The position numbers were made by a program, and so were the translations under genes. The notes beneath the pieces are model-generated. The model worked only from the letters and a program-made list of their open reading frames with translations, had not been told where the DNA came from and did no database searches. DNA of 64,000 bases from Salinibacterium sp. ZJ450 (lineage in GTDB: Bacteria; Actinomycetota; Actinomycetes; Actinomycetales; Microbacteriaceae), in the NCBI RefSeq assembly GCF_011751885.2, contig NZ_CP061771.1, positions 744,001 through 808,000 of the forward strand, written 5' to 3'. Positions 56,635 through 64,000 of the stretch are shown piece by piece; positions within the stretch are counted from its first letter, which is position 1; every line of letters starts with the position of its first letter.

Positions 56635-58964
56635 TGCGCCGGCCAAGCGCAGCGTTCGTGATCATCTCGACGATCATGGTGTGGACGACCACGGCCATCG
56701 CCATCGCCGCCTGGTGGCCGATCTACCAGAGCACGCACTTCGTTGTGATGGCAGTGCTGACGACGCTGCTGGCGAGCGCCGTGGCGATCCTCGGCTCGCT
56801 CCTCAGGCTGACGGCTCCGGTGCTCGCCGCAACCGGCCTCCTGACACTGCTCGCATTCGGGGTGCCCCTGGCGGTGCCCGACCGCGCCCTGTTCGGCTGG
56901 CTGCCCACCGTCGAAGGACTCACCGACCTCGCCTCCGGGCTGTTCCTCGGTTGGAAGCAGCTGCTCACCATCACCGTGCCGGTCGGCAGCTACGAATCGC
57001 TGCTGGTGCCGCCGATGGTGCTGATCCTCGTCTCGGTGATCGTCGCGCTGTCCGTGGCGCTGCGCGCCCCGTTCGGTGAGCTCGGAGTGATCGCGCCCGC
57101 GCTCCTGTTTCTCACCGGCCTTGCCTTTGGCACCGAAACCGAATGGTGGCCGCGGCTGCTGACACTCGGCATGCTCGCCGCCTGCCTGCTCTGGCTGGTG
57201 TGGCGGCGCTGGTACCGCAGACGCGGCGCCATCCGGCTGCTGGCGAAGCAGGCGCCGGATGCCGCGGGCCGACCGCTCGAAACGGTGCGGGACCGCCTCT
57301 TTCCCGGCGCTCGCTCGCTGGTGGGCGTCGGTGTGATCTTGTGCGTCGCCTCGGTCGCCGCAGCGTCCGCGGTGACCGCGCTTCCGCCGGGCGGCGACCG
57401 GATCGTGCTGCGCAGCACCATCGAGCAGCCGTTCGACCCGCGCGACTACGTCAGCCCGCTAATCGGGTTCCGCAACTACCTGCAACCGGGCGCGGACGCC
57501 GAGACGCTAATGACGATCAGCGGGCTGCCCGAGGACGGCCGCATCCGCCTGGCCACCCTCGACACGTTCGACGGCATGGTCTACTCCGTCGGCAGCGATG
57601 AAGTGGACAGCGCCTCCGGCTCGTTCACCCGGGTGCCCTCCGACGTTGACCAGTCGCAGGTCGACGGCCGGTCGGTGACCGTCGACGTCAGTATCGACGG
57701 CTACGACGGCGTGTGGCTGCCGACCGTGGGCGCGTTCGAGGCGATCGACTTCGCCGGCCAGGACGCAACCGGCCTGCGTGAGGCGTTCTACTACAACGAC
57801 AACAGTCGTACCGCCGCGGTTCTCGGCGGGGTCGGCGCGGGCGCGCGTTACCGGTTGACCGCCGTCATCCCGACCCAGCCCACCGATCGGGAGCTGGCCA
57901 CCCTCATCCCCGGCGACGCCGCCATGCCACCGCTCGCCGCGGTGCCGGATGGGCTGCCCGACACGCTTGACGACTACACCAGCGGCATCGAGCAGCCCGG
58001 TGCGAAACTGGTGGCCGCGCTCGACGGGCTCGCCCGTGACGGCTATGTGAGCCACGGCATCGCCGCGGACGAGCCGAGAAGCCGCTCGGGACATGCGGCC
58101 GACCGCATTACCGAACTGCTGGCAGACGACCCGATGATCGGCGACGCGGAGCAGTACGCGGTGGCCGCGGCGCTGATGGCCCGGCAGATCGGCTTTCCCG
58201 CCAGGGTGGTCTTCGGATTCGCGCCGGGGGCAACCGCGCAGCCCGTGCAGGTGACGGGGTCGGATGTCGCGGCCTGGGTCGAGGTGCACACCACCGAGTT
58301 CGGCTGGGTCAGCCTCGACCCGACACCCGCGCACCGCGACATCCCGGAGCAGCAACCGGAAGACCCGACCCAGGTGTCGCGGCCGCAGTCGGTGCTTCCG
58401 CCGCCGGTGGTGCAGGACGAGAATCCGAACGAGCAGTCCCCGCCGCAGAGCACCGAGGAGATCGCGCCGCCTGACCCGTTCCTGGCGTTCCTGTTCGCCG
58501 CGCTGCGGGTCGCCGGGGTGAGCCTCGTTCTGCTGGCCATGATCGCGTCGCCGTTCCTGCTGGTGGTCGCCGCGAAGGTGCAGCGCCGCCGGCGCCGCCA
58601 GCGGGCGAAGGATCCGGTGCAGAACATTCGAGGCGGCTGGCAGGAGTTCGAGGACGCCCTCCTCGACCATGGCTACCAACTGCCGGCATCCGCGACCCGA
58701 CGCGAACTGGCCGCGGTTGCCGGCGGTGCGCAGGCCCGCGTGCTGGCCGCCGTCACCGACCGGGCGGTGTTCTCGCCTAGTACACCAGCGCCCGATGACA
58801 CCACCCGGGTCTGGCATGCGGTGCACGACCTGCGCGCGGCTCTGGGCCGGGGACAGACCAGATGGCAGCGACTGAAGGCGCTGCTCTCCGCGCGCTCCCT
58901 CGGCTCCTCCCGAAGTCGCGGCAGATATAGTGGCAAGAAGCTGTTCAGGCGGCAGGGCCGCTGA
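56634..58964 (+). CDS. TgpA-like membrane protein with a degenerate transglutaminase domain
   Basis: A 776-residue protein with about seven N-terminal helices (residues about 8-240), an extracytoplasmic region containing a transglutaminase-like core (about 490-570), one helix at about 616-645 and a cytoplasmic tail. The core aligns with the usual pattern, but the catalytic cysteine position is alanine (A505 in IGDAEQYAVAAALMA) and the histidine position is alanine (A547 in DVAAWVEV); only the aspartate is kept (D562 in SLDPTP). It is therefore probably not an active transglutaminase or protease. It overlaps the DUF58 stop by one base. Confidence 0.92.
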   Translation: MRRPSAAFVIISTIMVWTTTAIAIAAWWPIYQSTHFVVMAVLTTLLASAVAILGSLLRLTAPVLAATGLLTLLAFGVPLAVPDRALFGWLPTVEGLTDLASGLFLGWKQLLTITVPVGSYESLLVPPMVLILVSVIVALSVALRAPFGELGVIAPALLFLTGLAFGTETEWWPRLLTLGMLAACLLWLVWRRWYRRRGAIRLLAKQAPDAAGRPLETVRDRLFPGARSLVGVGVILCVASVAAASAVTALPPGGDRIVLRSTIEQPFDPRDYVSPLIGFRNYLQPGADAETLMTISGLPEDGRIRLATLDTFDGMVYSVGSDEVDSASGSFTRVPSDVDQSQVDGRSVTVDVSIDGYDGVWLPTVGAFEAIDFAGQDATGLREAFYYNDNSRTAAVLGGVGAGARYRLTAVIPTQPTDRELATLIPGDAAMPPLAAVPDGLPDTLDDYTSGIEQPGAKLVAALDGLARDGYVSHGIAADEPRSRSGHAADRITELLADDPMIGDAEQYAVAAALMARQIGFPARVVFGFAPGATAQPVQVTGSDVAAWVEVHTTEFGWVSLDPTPAHRDIPEQQPEDPTQVSRPQSVLPPPVVQDENPNEQSPPQSTEEIAPPDPFLAFLFAALRVAGVSLVLLAMIASPFLLVVAAKVQRRRRRQRAKDPVQNIRGGWQEFEDALLDHGYQLPASATRRELAAVAGGAQARVLAAVTDRAVFSPSTPAPDDTTRVWHAVHDLRAALGRGQTRWQRLKALLSARSLGSSRSRGRYSGKKLFRRQGR

Positions 58965-58992
58965 CGGCTTTCAGCTCGGGGGAGGCCGATTC

Positions 58993-60114
58993 GTGACATG
59001 CACACACTGCGGGACTGAGCTGCCGCGCGGCGCGATGTTCTGCGGGGAATGCGGTCGCGCTGTCGCGCCGCCGAATCGGATCGTGCCACCGGCATCCGTC
59101 GTACCGCAGCCGGACGGCAATCAGGCGCCCGAGTTGCACTGCGAGCAGTGCGGCGCCGCGATGGCCGCCGCCGACATCTTCTGCGGCGAGTGCGGTTTCG
59201 TCGCCCGTTCGGTGACCGACAACTTCACGACCGGACCGCGCACCCCGGCCGTCCCGATCCAGCCACCACCCGTCCTCTTCGTGGAGCCGCCAGCACCTCC
59301 GCCACTCCGCGCTCCGCAGGCGCCTCGCAGCTGGCACGAGCCTGCGGCCACGCCTGCGGCCACGCCTGCGGCCACGCCTGCGGCCACGCCTGCGGCCCAG
59401 CCGACGCCGGAGCTGATCGACTCGGATTCGATACCGTGGTTCACCGATTCCCGGCCGAAGCAGCCACCGGTCGCGCCACAGCCGCTGGTCGTGCCGCCGG
59501 TCGCCGCGCCAGAGGTGCTCGTTGCACCACCGGCAGCGGTCGCACCGCCGGCATCGGTTGCAGCACCGGCTCCTGTTGCGCCACCGGCTCCAGCCACACC
59601 GGTCAACCCTGTGCACCAGGCGATGCACTCCGACACGGCGCGGATCGACCCGGTGGAACTGGCGAGCCTTCCGCGCCCGGACGACCTGGCGCAGCCGCCC
59701 ACCGAGCCCCTCACCCCGGTGCTGTCGCCGCGCGTGGCCGCAGTGGAGGACATCGAAGCCACCCGGATCGTGCGCCGCACTCACGGCGGCGACCCGTTCG
59801 TGCTGCAGTTCAGCACCGGCGAGAACCTGACGGTGACCGGATCGGGACTGCTCGGCCGCAACCCGCAGACTCAACCCGGCGAGTACTTCGATCACATCGT
59901 TCCGATCTTCGATCCCGGCAAGTCGGTGTCGAAGACCCACCTCGAGTTCGGGCAGGAATCGGGCGTGTTCTGGGTTACCGACCGGTTCTCCGGCAACGGC
60001 TCGGTCGTGCGCGAACCCGGCACCGCACCGCGCCGCTGCGAGCCCGGCAAGCGGTACCGGGTGACCCGCGGCACTCGAGTCGACATCGGCGAGCAGTTCC
60101 TGATCATCAGCTGA
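58993..60114 (+). CDS. Zinc-ribbon and FHA-domain protein
   Basis: A 373-residue cytoplasmic protein. Two zinc ribbons lie at the N-terminus (CTHCGTELPRGAMFCGECG and CEQCGAAMAAADIFCGECG), then a long Pro/Ala linker (about residues 75-215), part of it coded by 12-bp tandem repeats, and a C-terminal FHA domain (about 270-373; LLGRNPQT, VSKTHLEF, FSGNGSVV). It may bind a phosphothreonine made by the cluster kinase and recruit partners. The frame extends to 58930, but GTG 58993 after GGGGGAGG begins the zinc ribbon. Confidence 0.93.
   Translation: MTCTHCGTELPRGAMFCGECGRAVAPPNRIVPPASVVPQPDGNQAPELHCEQCGAAMAAADIFCGECGFVARSVTDNFTTGPRTPAVPIQPPPVLFVEPPAPPPLRAPQAPRSWHEPAATPAATPAATPAATPAAQPTPELIDSDSIPWFTDSRPKQPPVAPQPLVVPPVAAPEVLVAPPAAVAPPASVAAPAPVAPPAPATPVNPVHQAMHSDTARIDPVELASLPRPDDLAQPPTEPLTPVLSPRVAAVEDIEATRIVRRTHGGDPFVLQFSTGENLTVTGSGLLGRNPQTQPGEYFDHIVPIFDPGKSVSKTHLEFGQESGVFWVTDRFSGNGSVVREPGTAPRRCEPGKRYRVTRGTRVDIGEQFLIIS
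59344..59396. repeat. 12-bp tandem repeat in the zinc-ribbon/FHA gene
   Basis: The unit GCCTGCGGCCAC is repeated about four times and encodes ATPA steps of the linker. Copy number could change without shifting the frame. Confidence 0.85.
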
Positions 60115-60165
60115 CGACATTCAGCTGGCGTCCTTAGCTGATTACCTTCAGCTGACGTCCCCTCC
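60105..60165. repeat. Repeated CAGCTG elements upstream of the EccC-type gene
   Basis: TCAGCTGACGACA, TTCAGCTGGCGTCC and TTCAGCTGACGTCC occur at about 60107, 60119 and 60148 around the end of the FHA gene and in the 125-bp gap. Each contains the palindrome CAGCTG. They could be regulator sites or leftovers of a short duplication. Confidence 0.5.
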
Positions 60166-60239
60166 GCGCGCGGGCGGCGGCATCCACTCCGCGGCTGAAC
60201 AGCGGTCTGCGACGGCCCGGTTCGTGCTGAGCTATCGGC

Positions 60240-63221
60240 ATGTCAGCTCGCGCGTTTGACCCGCCGCCGAGCGTCAGCCTGCCCAGCCCGCCGGCACCGG
60301 TGCCGACCCGGCCGTTCCCTGTGCTCGCCACCGTGGCGCCGGTGCTGGTGTCGCTCGGAATCTGGGCGGTGACCGAGACCCCGTTCGTGCTGCTGTTCGC
60401 CATGCTCGGGCCGGTGGTCGCCGTGGCGAGCCTGGGCGACGGGGCGGTGCAGTCGCGGCGACATCGGCGGACGGAGCGGCGCCGCTTCGACGACGACTGC
60501 CATCGCACCGCCGATGCGATCGGCGTCGAACATGACCGGGAACGGGCGGCTCTGCAGCGCCGTCACCTTGGGCTCGCCGGGGCGTTGGCCTGCCCCGCTC
60601 GTGACCCCACCCGCTGGGTCGCCGTACCCGGTGATGCCGTCGCGGTGGTGCTGGGTTTGGGCGTGCAGCCCAGCGCGCTGCGGGTCGACCGGGCGCCCAC
60701 CGTCAGTGACGAGACAGTGGCGCGCGCCCTCCGGCTGCTGCAGGAGCAGGCCCTCCGGCTCGATGATGCACCGGTTGTCGTCGACGCGCGGGCAGGTATC
60801 GGCGTCGTCGGTCCGCCCGGCATCGCGCACCCGATCGCCCGGTCACTCGCGGTGCAGCTCGCCCATGCGCTGCCGCCCGCTGCGGTGCACTGGCGCTACG
60901 ACCCGGCCGTGTGGCGCTGGGCAAGCCGGCTGCCGCACTCCACCGCGCCGGACGGTGCCGCCGGAGAGTTGCGGGCGGTGCGCCGCGGATCTGGCGAGTC
61001 GATCCTCGCAGTCAGCGTCGCGGTATCCGCCGACCTGGTGCCGGGCGACTGCGCGGTGGTGCTGCGTGTCGGGGCCGGCGCGCTCGGCGTGCTCGGCGAA
61101 TCTCCGGATGACGCAGCGCCCGGCCCGATCCGGGTGCGAGGTGTCACCGCGTGGGAGGCGGAAGCCTGGGCCGAGCGGTTGGCCAGGTTGGCTGGCGCAG
61201 GTGCCGCTCCTGGCACCATCGACGGGCAGCGCGCCAGCCTGCCGGCGATGGTTGAGCTGGCGCCGCTACTGGCTGACGCGGTCGGCGCGGCCGGTGCCTC
61301 CCCGGTGACCGCGGGCCCGCAGAGCGTGTCCCCGGCGAGCTTGTCGCTCGCCACACTCGCCTGCCCGATCGGCCGGGACGCCGACGGCATCGTCTGGGTC
61401 GATTTGGTCGCTGATGGGCCGCACGCCCTGGTCGCGGGCATGACCGGCAGCGGCAAGAGCGAGCTGCTGACCAGCTGGATCCTGTCGATGGCGACGGGAC
61501 GGACTCCCGAGACGGTGACGTTCCTGCTGATCGATTTCAAGGGTGGCGCCACGTTCCGCCCGCTGGCTGCCCTGCCGCACTGCGTCGGCGTGATCACCGA
61601 CCTCGACGGCGGCGAGGCGGCCCGGGCGCTCGACAGCCTGCGCGCGGAACTGCGGCACCGGGAGCGCGAACTGGCCAGGCTCGGGCGGCGCTCGATCGAC
61701 GACGCCGGGCGGCGCCCGGCGTTCCCCCGCCTGGTCATCGTGGTCGACGAGTACGCCGCCATGATCGCCGAATTCCCGGAGCTCGCCACCGTATTCGGCG
61801 ACATTGCCGCCCGCGGTCGTTCGCTCGGCGTGCACCTTGTGCTGTGCACGCAACGGCCGGGCGGCGTCGTCCGCGACGGGGTGCTGGCCAACGCCGCGGT
61901 GCGCATCTCGTTGCGGGTCAACAACCGGGCGGACAGCATCGCGGTGGTCGATGTACCGGATGCCGCGGAACTTCCGACGCATCCGGCGGGACGAGCGGTG
62001 TTCAGCGCCGGGGGACCTCCCCGGCTTGTGCAGTTGGCGAAGGCCGCGACATCCGATCTCGAGCGGGCGATCGCCGACACTCCGTCGGGACGGGCGCCGC
62101 GTCGGCCGTGGTGCGACCCGCTGCCGGCGCTCATCCCGCTCGCCGACCTGCAGCACGCGGGACCCGGCATCCCGTTCGGGCTGACCGACCTTCCACACGA
62201 ACAACGGCAGCAGGCAGCCGTCTACCACCCGCAGGAGCACGGACACCTGATGGTGATCGGTGGACGCCGCTCCGGAAAGTCGACGTTGCTCTCGGTGCTG
62301 GCCGCGGATCCGTCCGCGGTGCGGGTGGGCGCCGGAGTCGAAGCGGTCTGGGATGCCGTCGAGGCGGTGCTCCGGCGTGAGGTCGTGGGTCCGCGCCTGC
62401 TGCTGCTCGACGACCTCGACAGTGTCTGCGCCAAGCTTGACGACGACTACCGGCACCGGTTCATCGAGATGCTCACCCACGTCGCCCGCGACACCGCGGG
62501 CGTGCAGCTGGTGATCACCGCGCAGCGGGCGACCCCGGCACTGCAGGTGCTGCTGCCGTTGTTCGAGGCGCGTGTCACCCTGCGGCTGCCCGACCGCCAC
62601 GAGCACCTGCTGGCCGGAGGCGACGCGGCATCCTTCCTGCCGAACCTGCCCCCGGGCGGCGGCCACTGGCGCGGTGACCGGGTGCAGGTGGCGCACCTGC
62701 CGCAGCGGCTGTCGGAGCACCAGCCGCTGGTGGTGCAAGGCGTGCGGGGCGTGGCGGGAGTGCAGGTGGTGCCGGTGGTGGCGGGCGTGCCGGTGGTGCC
62801 GGGCGACCCGGCCGCCGGGCGTCCCGCGTTCGAGCCGCGGCGTGACCGCGACTACGTCGTGGCCGCCGACCGCCCGGCGGAATGCGCCGCCGCCCTTGGT
62901 GGCAGTGATCACACGGTGATCGAGCTCGGAGCGGGCTCCGGCGACCCGCGGCAGCTGAGCGTGGCGGTGGGGGAGCGTCACCGCATTCTGGTGGCAGACC
63001 CGGACGCCTGGCAATCCTGGTGGGGCGCCCTCGGCGCACTCCGCGCAGGCGCCGACTTGATCGTCGACGGGTGCACCGCGGCGGACTATCGTCAACTCAC
63101 GCGCGACCGGGCACTCCCGCCGCCGTTCGAGGCCGGCACCCGCACCACCTGGCTGGTAGAGGCAGGCGCGCCGCCCTGTCGGATCCGCCTGCGCGGACCA
63201 GCGGACGTCAGCTCAAGCTAG
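60240..63221 (+). CDS. FtsK/SpoIIIE-type ATPase, EccC-like (type VII-like)
   Basis: A 993-residue membrane ATPase. Two helices lie near the N-terminus (about 28-62). The first ATPase domain has Walker A GMTGSGKSE (about residue 400) and Walker B LVIVVDEYAAM (about 500), with LLIDFKGGATFRPLAALPHCVGVITDLD typical of EccC and FtsK. A second domain has Walker A GGRRSGKST (about 675) and a DD instead of DE in LLLLDDLDS. A third domain, present in canonical EccC, is reduced or absent. It is probably the motor of a type VII-like export system. ATG 60240 has no clear ribosome-binding site. Confidence 0.9.
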   Translation: MSARAFDPPPSVSLPSPPAPVPTRPFPVLATVAPVLVSLGIWAVTETPFVLLFAMLGPVVAVASLGDGAVQSRRHRRTERRRFDDDCHRTADAIGVEHDRERAALQRRHLGLAGALACPARDPTRWVAVPGDAVAVVLGLGVQPSALRVDRAPTVSDETVARALRLLQEQALRLDDAPVVVDARAGIGVVGPPGIAHPIARSLAVQLAHALPPAAVHWRYDPAVWRWASRLPHSTAPDGAAGELRAVRRGSGESILAVSVAVSADLVPGDCAVVLRVGAGALGVLGESPDDAAPGPIRVRGVTAWEAEAWAERLARLAGAGAAPGTIDGQRASLPAMVELAPLLADAVGAAGASPVTAGPQSVSPASLSLATLACPIGRDADGIVWVDLVADGPHALVAGMTGSGKSELLTSWILSMATGRTPETVTFLLIDFKGGATFRPLAALPHCVGVITDLDGGEAARALDSLRAELRHRERELARLGRRSIDDAGRRPAFPRLVIVVDEYAAMIAEFPELATVFGDIAARGRSLGVHLVLCTQRPGGVVRDGVLANAAVRISLRVNNRADSIAVVDVPDAAELPTHPAGRAVFSAGGPPRLVQLAKAATSDLERAIADTPSGRAPRRPWCDPLPALIPLADLQHAGPGIPFGLTDLPHEQRQQAAVYHPQEHGHLMVIGGRRSGKSTLLSVLAADPSAVRVGAGVEAVWDAVEAVLRREVVGPRLLLLDDLDSVCAKLDDDYRHRFIEMLTHVARDTAGVQLVITAQRATPALQVLLPLFEARVTLRLPDRHEHLLAGGDAASFLPNLPPGGGHWRGDRVQVAHLPQRLSEHQPLVVQGVRGVAGVQVVPVVAGVPVVPGDPAAGRPAFEPRRDRDYVVAADRPAECAAALGGSDHTVIELGAGSGDPRQLSVAVGERHRILVADPDAWQSWWGALGALRAGADLIVDGCTAADYRQLTRDRALPPPFEAGTRTTWLVEAGAPPCRIRLRGPADVSSS

Positions 63222-64000
63222 ACCAGCACGTCGTCGAGCGCGAAGTGGGTCAACCCGAGCGCGCTGGCCACCGGCTCGTTCACCACGTGACCGCCGTGGA
63301 TGTTGAGCCCGTGGGCCAGTGACTCGTCGGCGGCCATGGCCTGTCGCCACCCGTTGCTGGCCACGGCGCGCACGTAGGGCATCGTCGCGTTGGTGAGCGC
63401 GAACGTCGAGGTGTGCGGAACGGCGCCCGGCATATTCGCGACACAGTAGAACAGCGAGTTGTGCACCGTGAAGGTGGGATCCGCGTGCGTGGTGGGATGC
63501 GAGTCCTCGAAGCAACCGCCCTGGTCCACCGCGATGTCGACCAGCACGCTGCCCGGCTTCATGCGGGACACCATGTCGTTCGTCACCAGCTTCGGTGCCT
63601 TCGCGCCCGGCACCAGCACCGACCCGATCACCAGATCGGCGGCCAGCACGGCGCGCTCGATCTCATAGCCGTTCGAGGCGACGGTGCGGATGCGGCCGGC
63701 GTACTGGGCGTCGAGTTCGCGCAGCCGCTGAAGATTGGTGTCGAGCACGGTCACGTCGGCGCCGAGGCCCACCGCCAGCGCGGTCGCGTTGGTTCCGGCG
63801 ACGCCGCCGCCGAGCACCACCACCCGGGACGGGTAGGTGCCGGGCACACCGGGCAGTAGTAGCCCCGGCCCGCCGTTCGGCTTCAGCATGGCGTTCGCGC
63901 CGACGATCACCGAGAGCCGCCCGGCGACCTCGCTCATCGGAGCCAGCAACGGCAGCGCCCGCGACGGCAGCTGCACGGTCTCGTAGGCGATCGCCGTCAT
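63218..64000 (-). CDS. ald: Alanine dehydrogenase (5' part beyond the window)
   Basis: 260 C-terminal residues of an NAD-dependent enzyme interconverting alanine and pyruvate plus ammonia. The NAD-binding motif VVVLGGGVAGTNATALAVGLG, VDIAVDQGGCFEDSHPTTH and YCVANMPGAVPHTSTFALTNAT are family hallmarks. The family is about 370 residues, and the visible part starts around residue 113, so the gene continues beyond the window edge; the ATG at 64000 is internal. Its stop shares the CTAG at 63218-63221 with the stop of the convergent EccC-like gene. Confidence 0.95.
   Translation of the reverse strand: MTAIAYETVQLPSRALPLLAPMSEVAGRLSVIVGANAMLKPNGGPGLLLPGVPGTYPSRVVVLGGGVAGTNATALAVGLGADVTVLDTNLQRLRELDAQYAGRIRTVASNGYEIERAVLAADLVIGSVLVPGAKAPKLVTNDMVSRMKPGSVLVDIAVDQGGCFEDSHPTTHADPTFTVHNSLFYCVANMPGAVPHTSTFALTNATMPYVRAVASNGWRQAMAADESLAHGLNIHGGHVVNEPVASALGLTHFALDDVLV

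Overview
This is a high-GC actinobacterial chromosome segment. Gene content and order (argS, lysA-hom-thrC-thrB-rho-prfA-prmC, tsaC, a WecA-type transferase, the complete ATP synthase operon, DUF4192, an EccC-type ATPase cluster), frequent GTG starts, probable leaderless genes and the palindromic repeats all fit the order Micrococcales, most likely family Microbacteriaceae. No 16S rRNA is present, so the genus cannot be read from the window.

Layout. 0.05-5 kb: an alpha/beta hydrolase, tRNA-Gly(GCC), a small membrane protein and a glycine betaine/choline-type ABC importer (proV-proW-proX, minus strand). 5-11 kb: nhaA, a two-gene drug-type ABC exporter and a macrolide/sterol-type glycosyltransferase; each of these three units starts with the same short leader element (consensus GCCGGGAAGYCTGGTCGGC) placed just after a -10-like hexamer. 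11-13.1 kb: an FAD monooxygenase, a gene-poor stretch with insertion-sequence-like repeats, and tRNA-Arg(CCG). 13.1-18.4 kb: a lipoprotein, argS, a DUF2993 protein and a MacB/FtsX-type ABC pair. 18.6-31.1 kb: amino-acid biosynthesis (lysA, hom, thrC, thrB), rho with a structured leader, release factor 1 and its methyltransferase, a HAD hydrolase, tsaC, a WecA-type transferase and an AtpI-like protein. 31.2-38.1 kb: atpBEFHAGDC, with a 20-bp-arm hairpin between atpA and atpG and an epsilon subunit that lacks the C-terminal helical domain. 38.1-45.3 kb: yaaA, ogt, an aldo/keto reductase, DUF4192, and an Lrp-aminotransferase-oxidoreductase operon probably for amine or polyamine catabolism.

45.4-63.2 kb holds the most unusual block: FHA protein, PP2C phosphatase, Ser/Thr kinase with an extracellular domain, a 1963-residue Ig-like/FN3 surface protein, MoxR ATPase, DUF58 protein, a TgpA-like membrane protein whose transglutaminase domain has lost its catalytic Cys and His, a zinc-ribbon/FHA protein, and an FtsK/EccC-type ATPase. 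The genes are nearly all overlapping or tightly spaced. The set looks like a phospho-signalling module coupled to assembly or export of a giant cell-surface protein through a type VII-like ATPase. No WXG100 substrate gene is visible. The window ends inside alanine dehydrogenase.

Dispersed palindromes of 57 bp (23-bp arms, 11-nt loop) occur in the convergent gaps at 27.7-27.9 kb and 41.9-42.0 kb. No CRISPR array, rRNA or intact transposase was seen.
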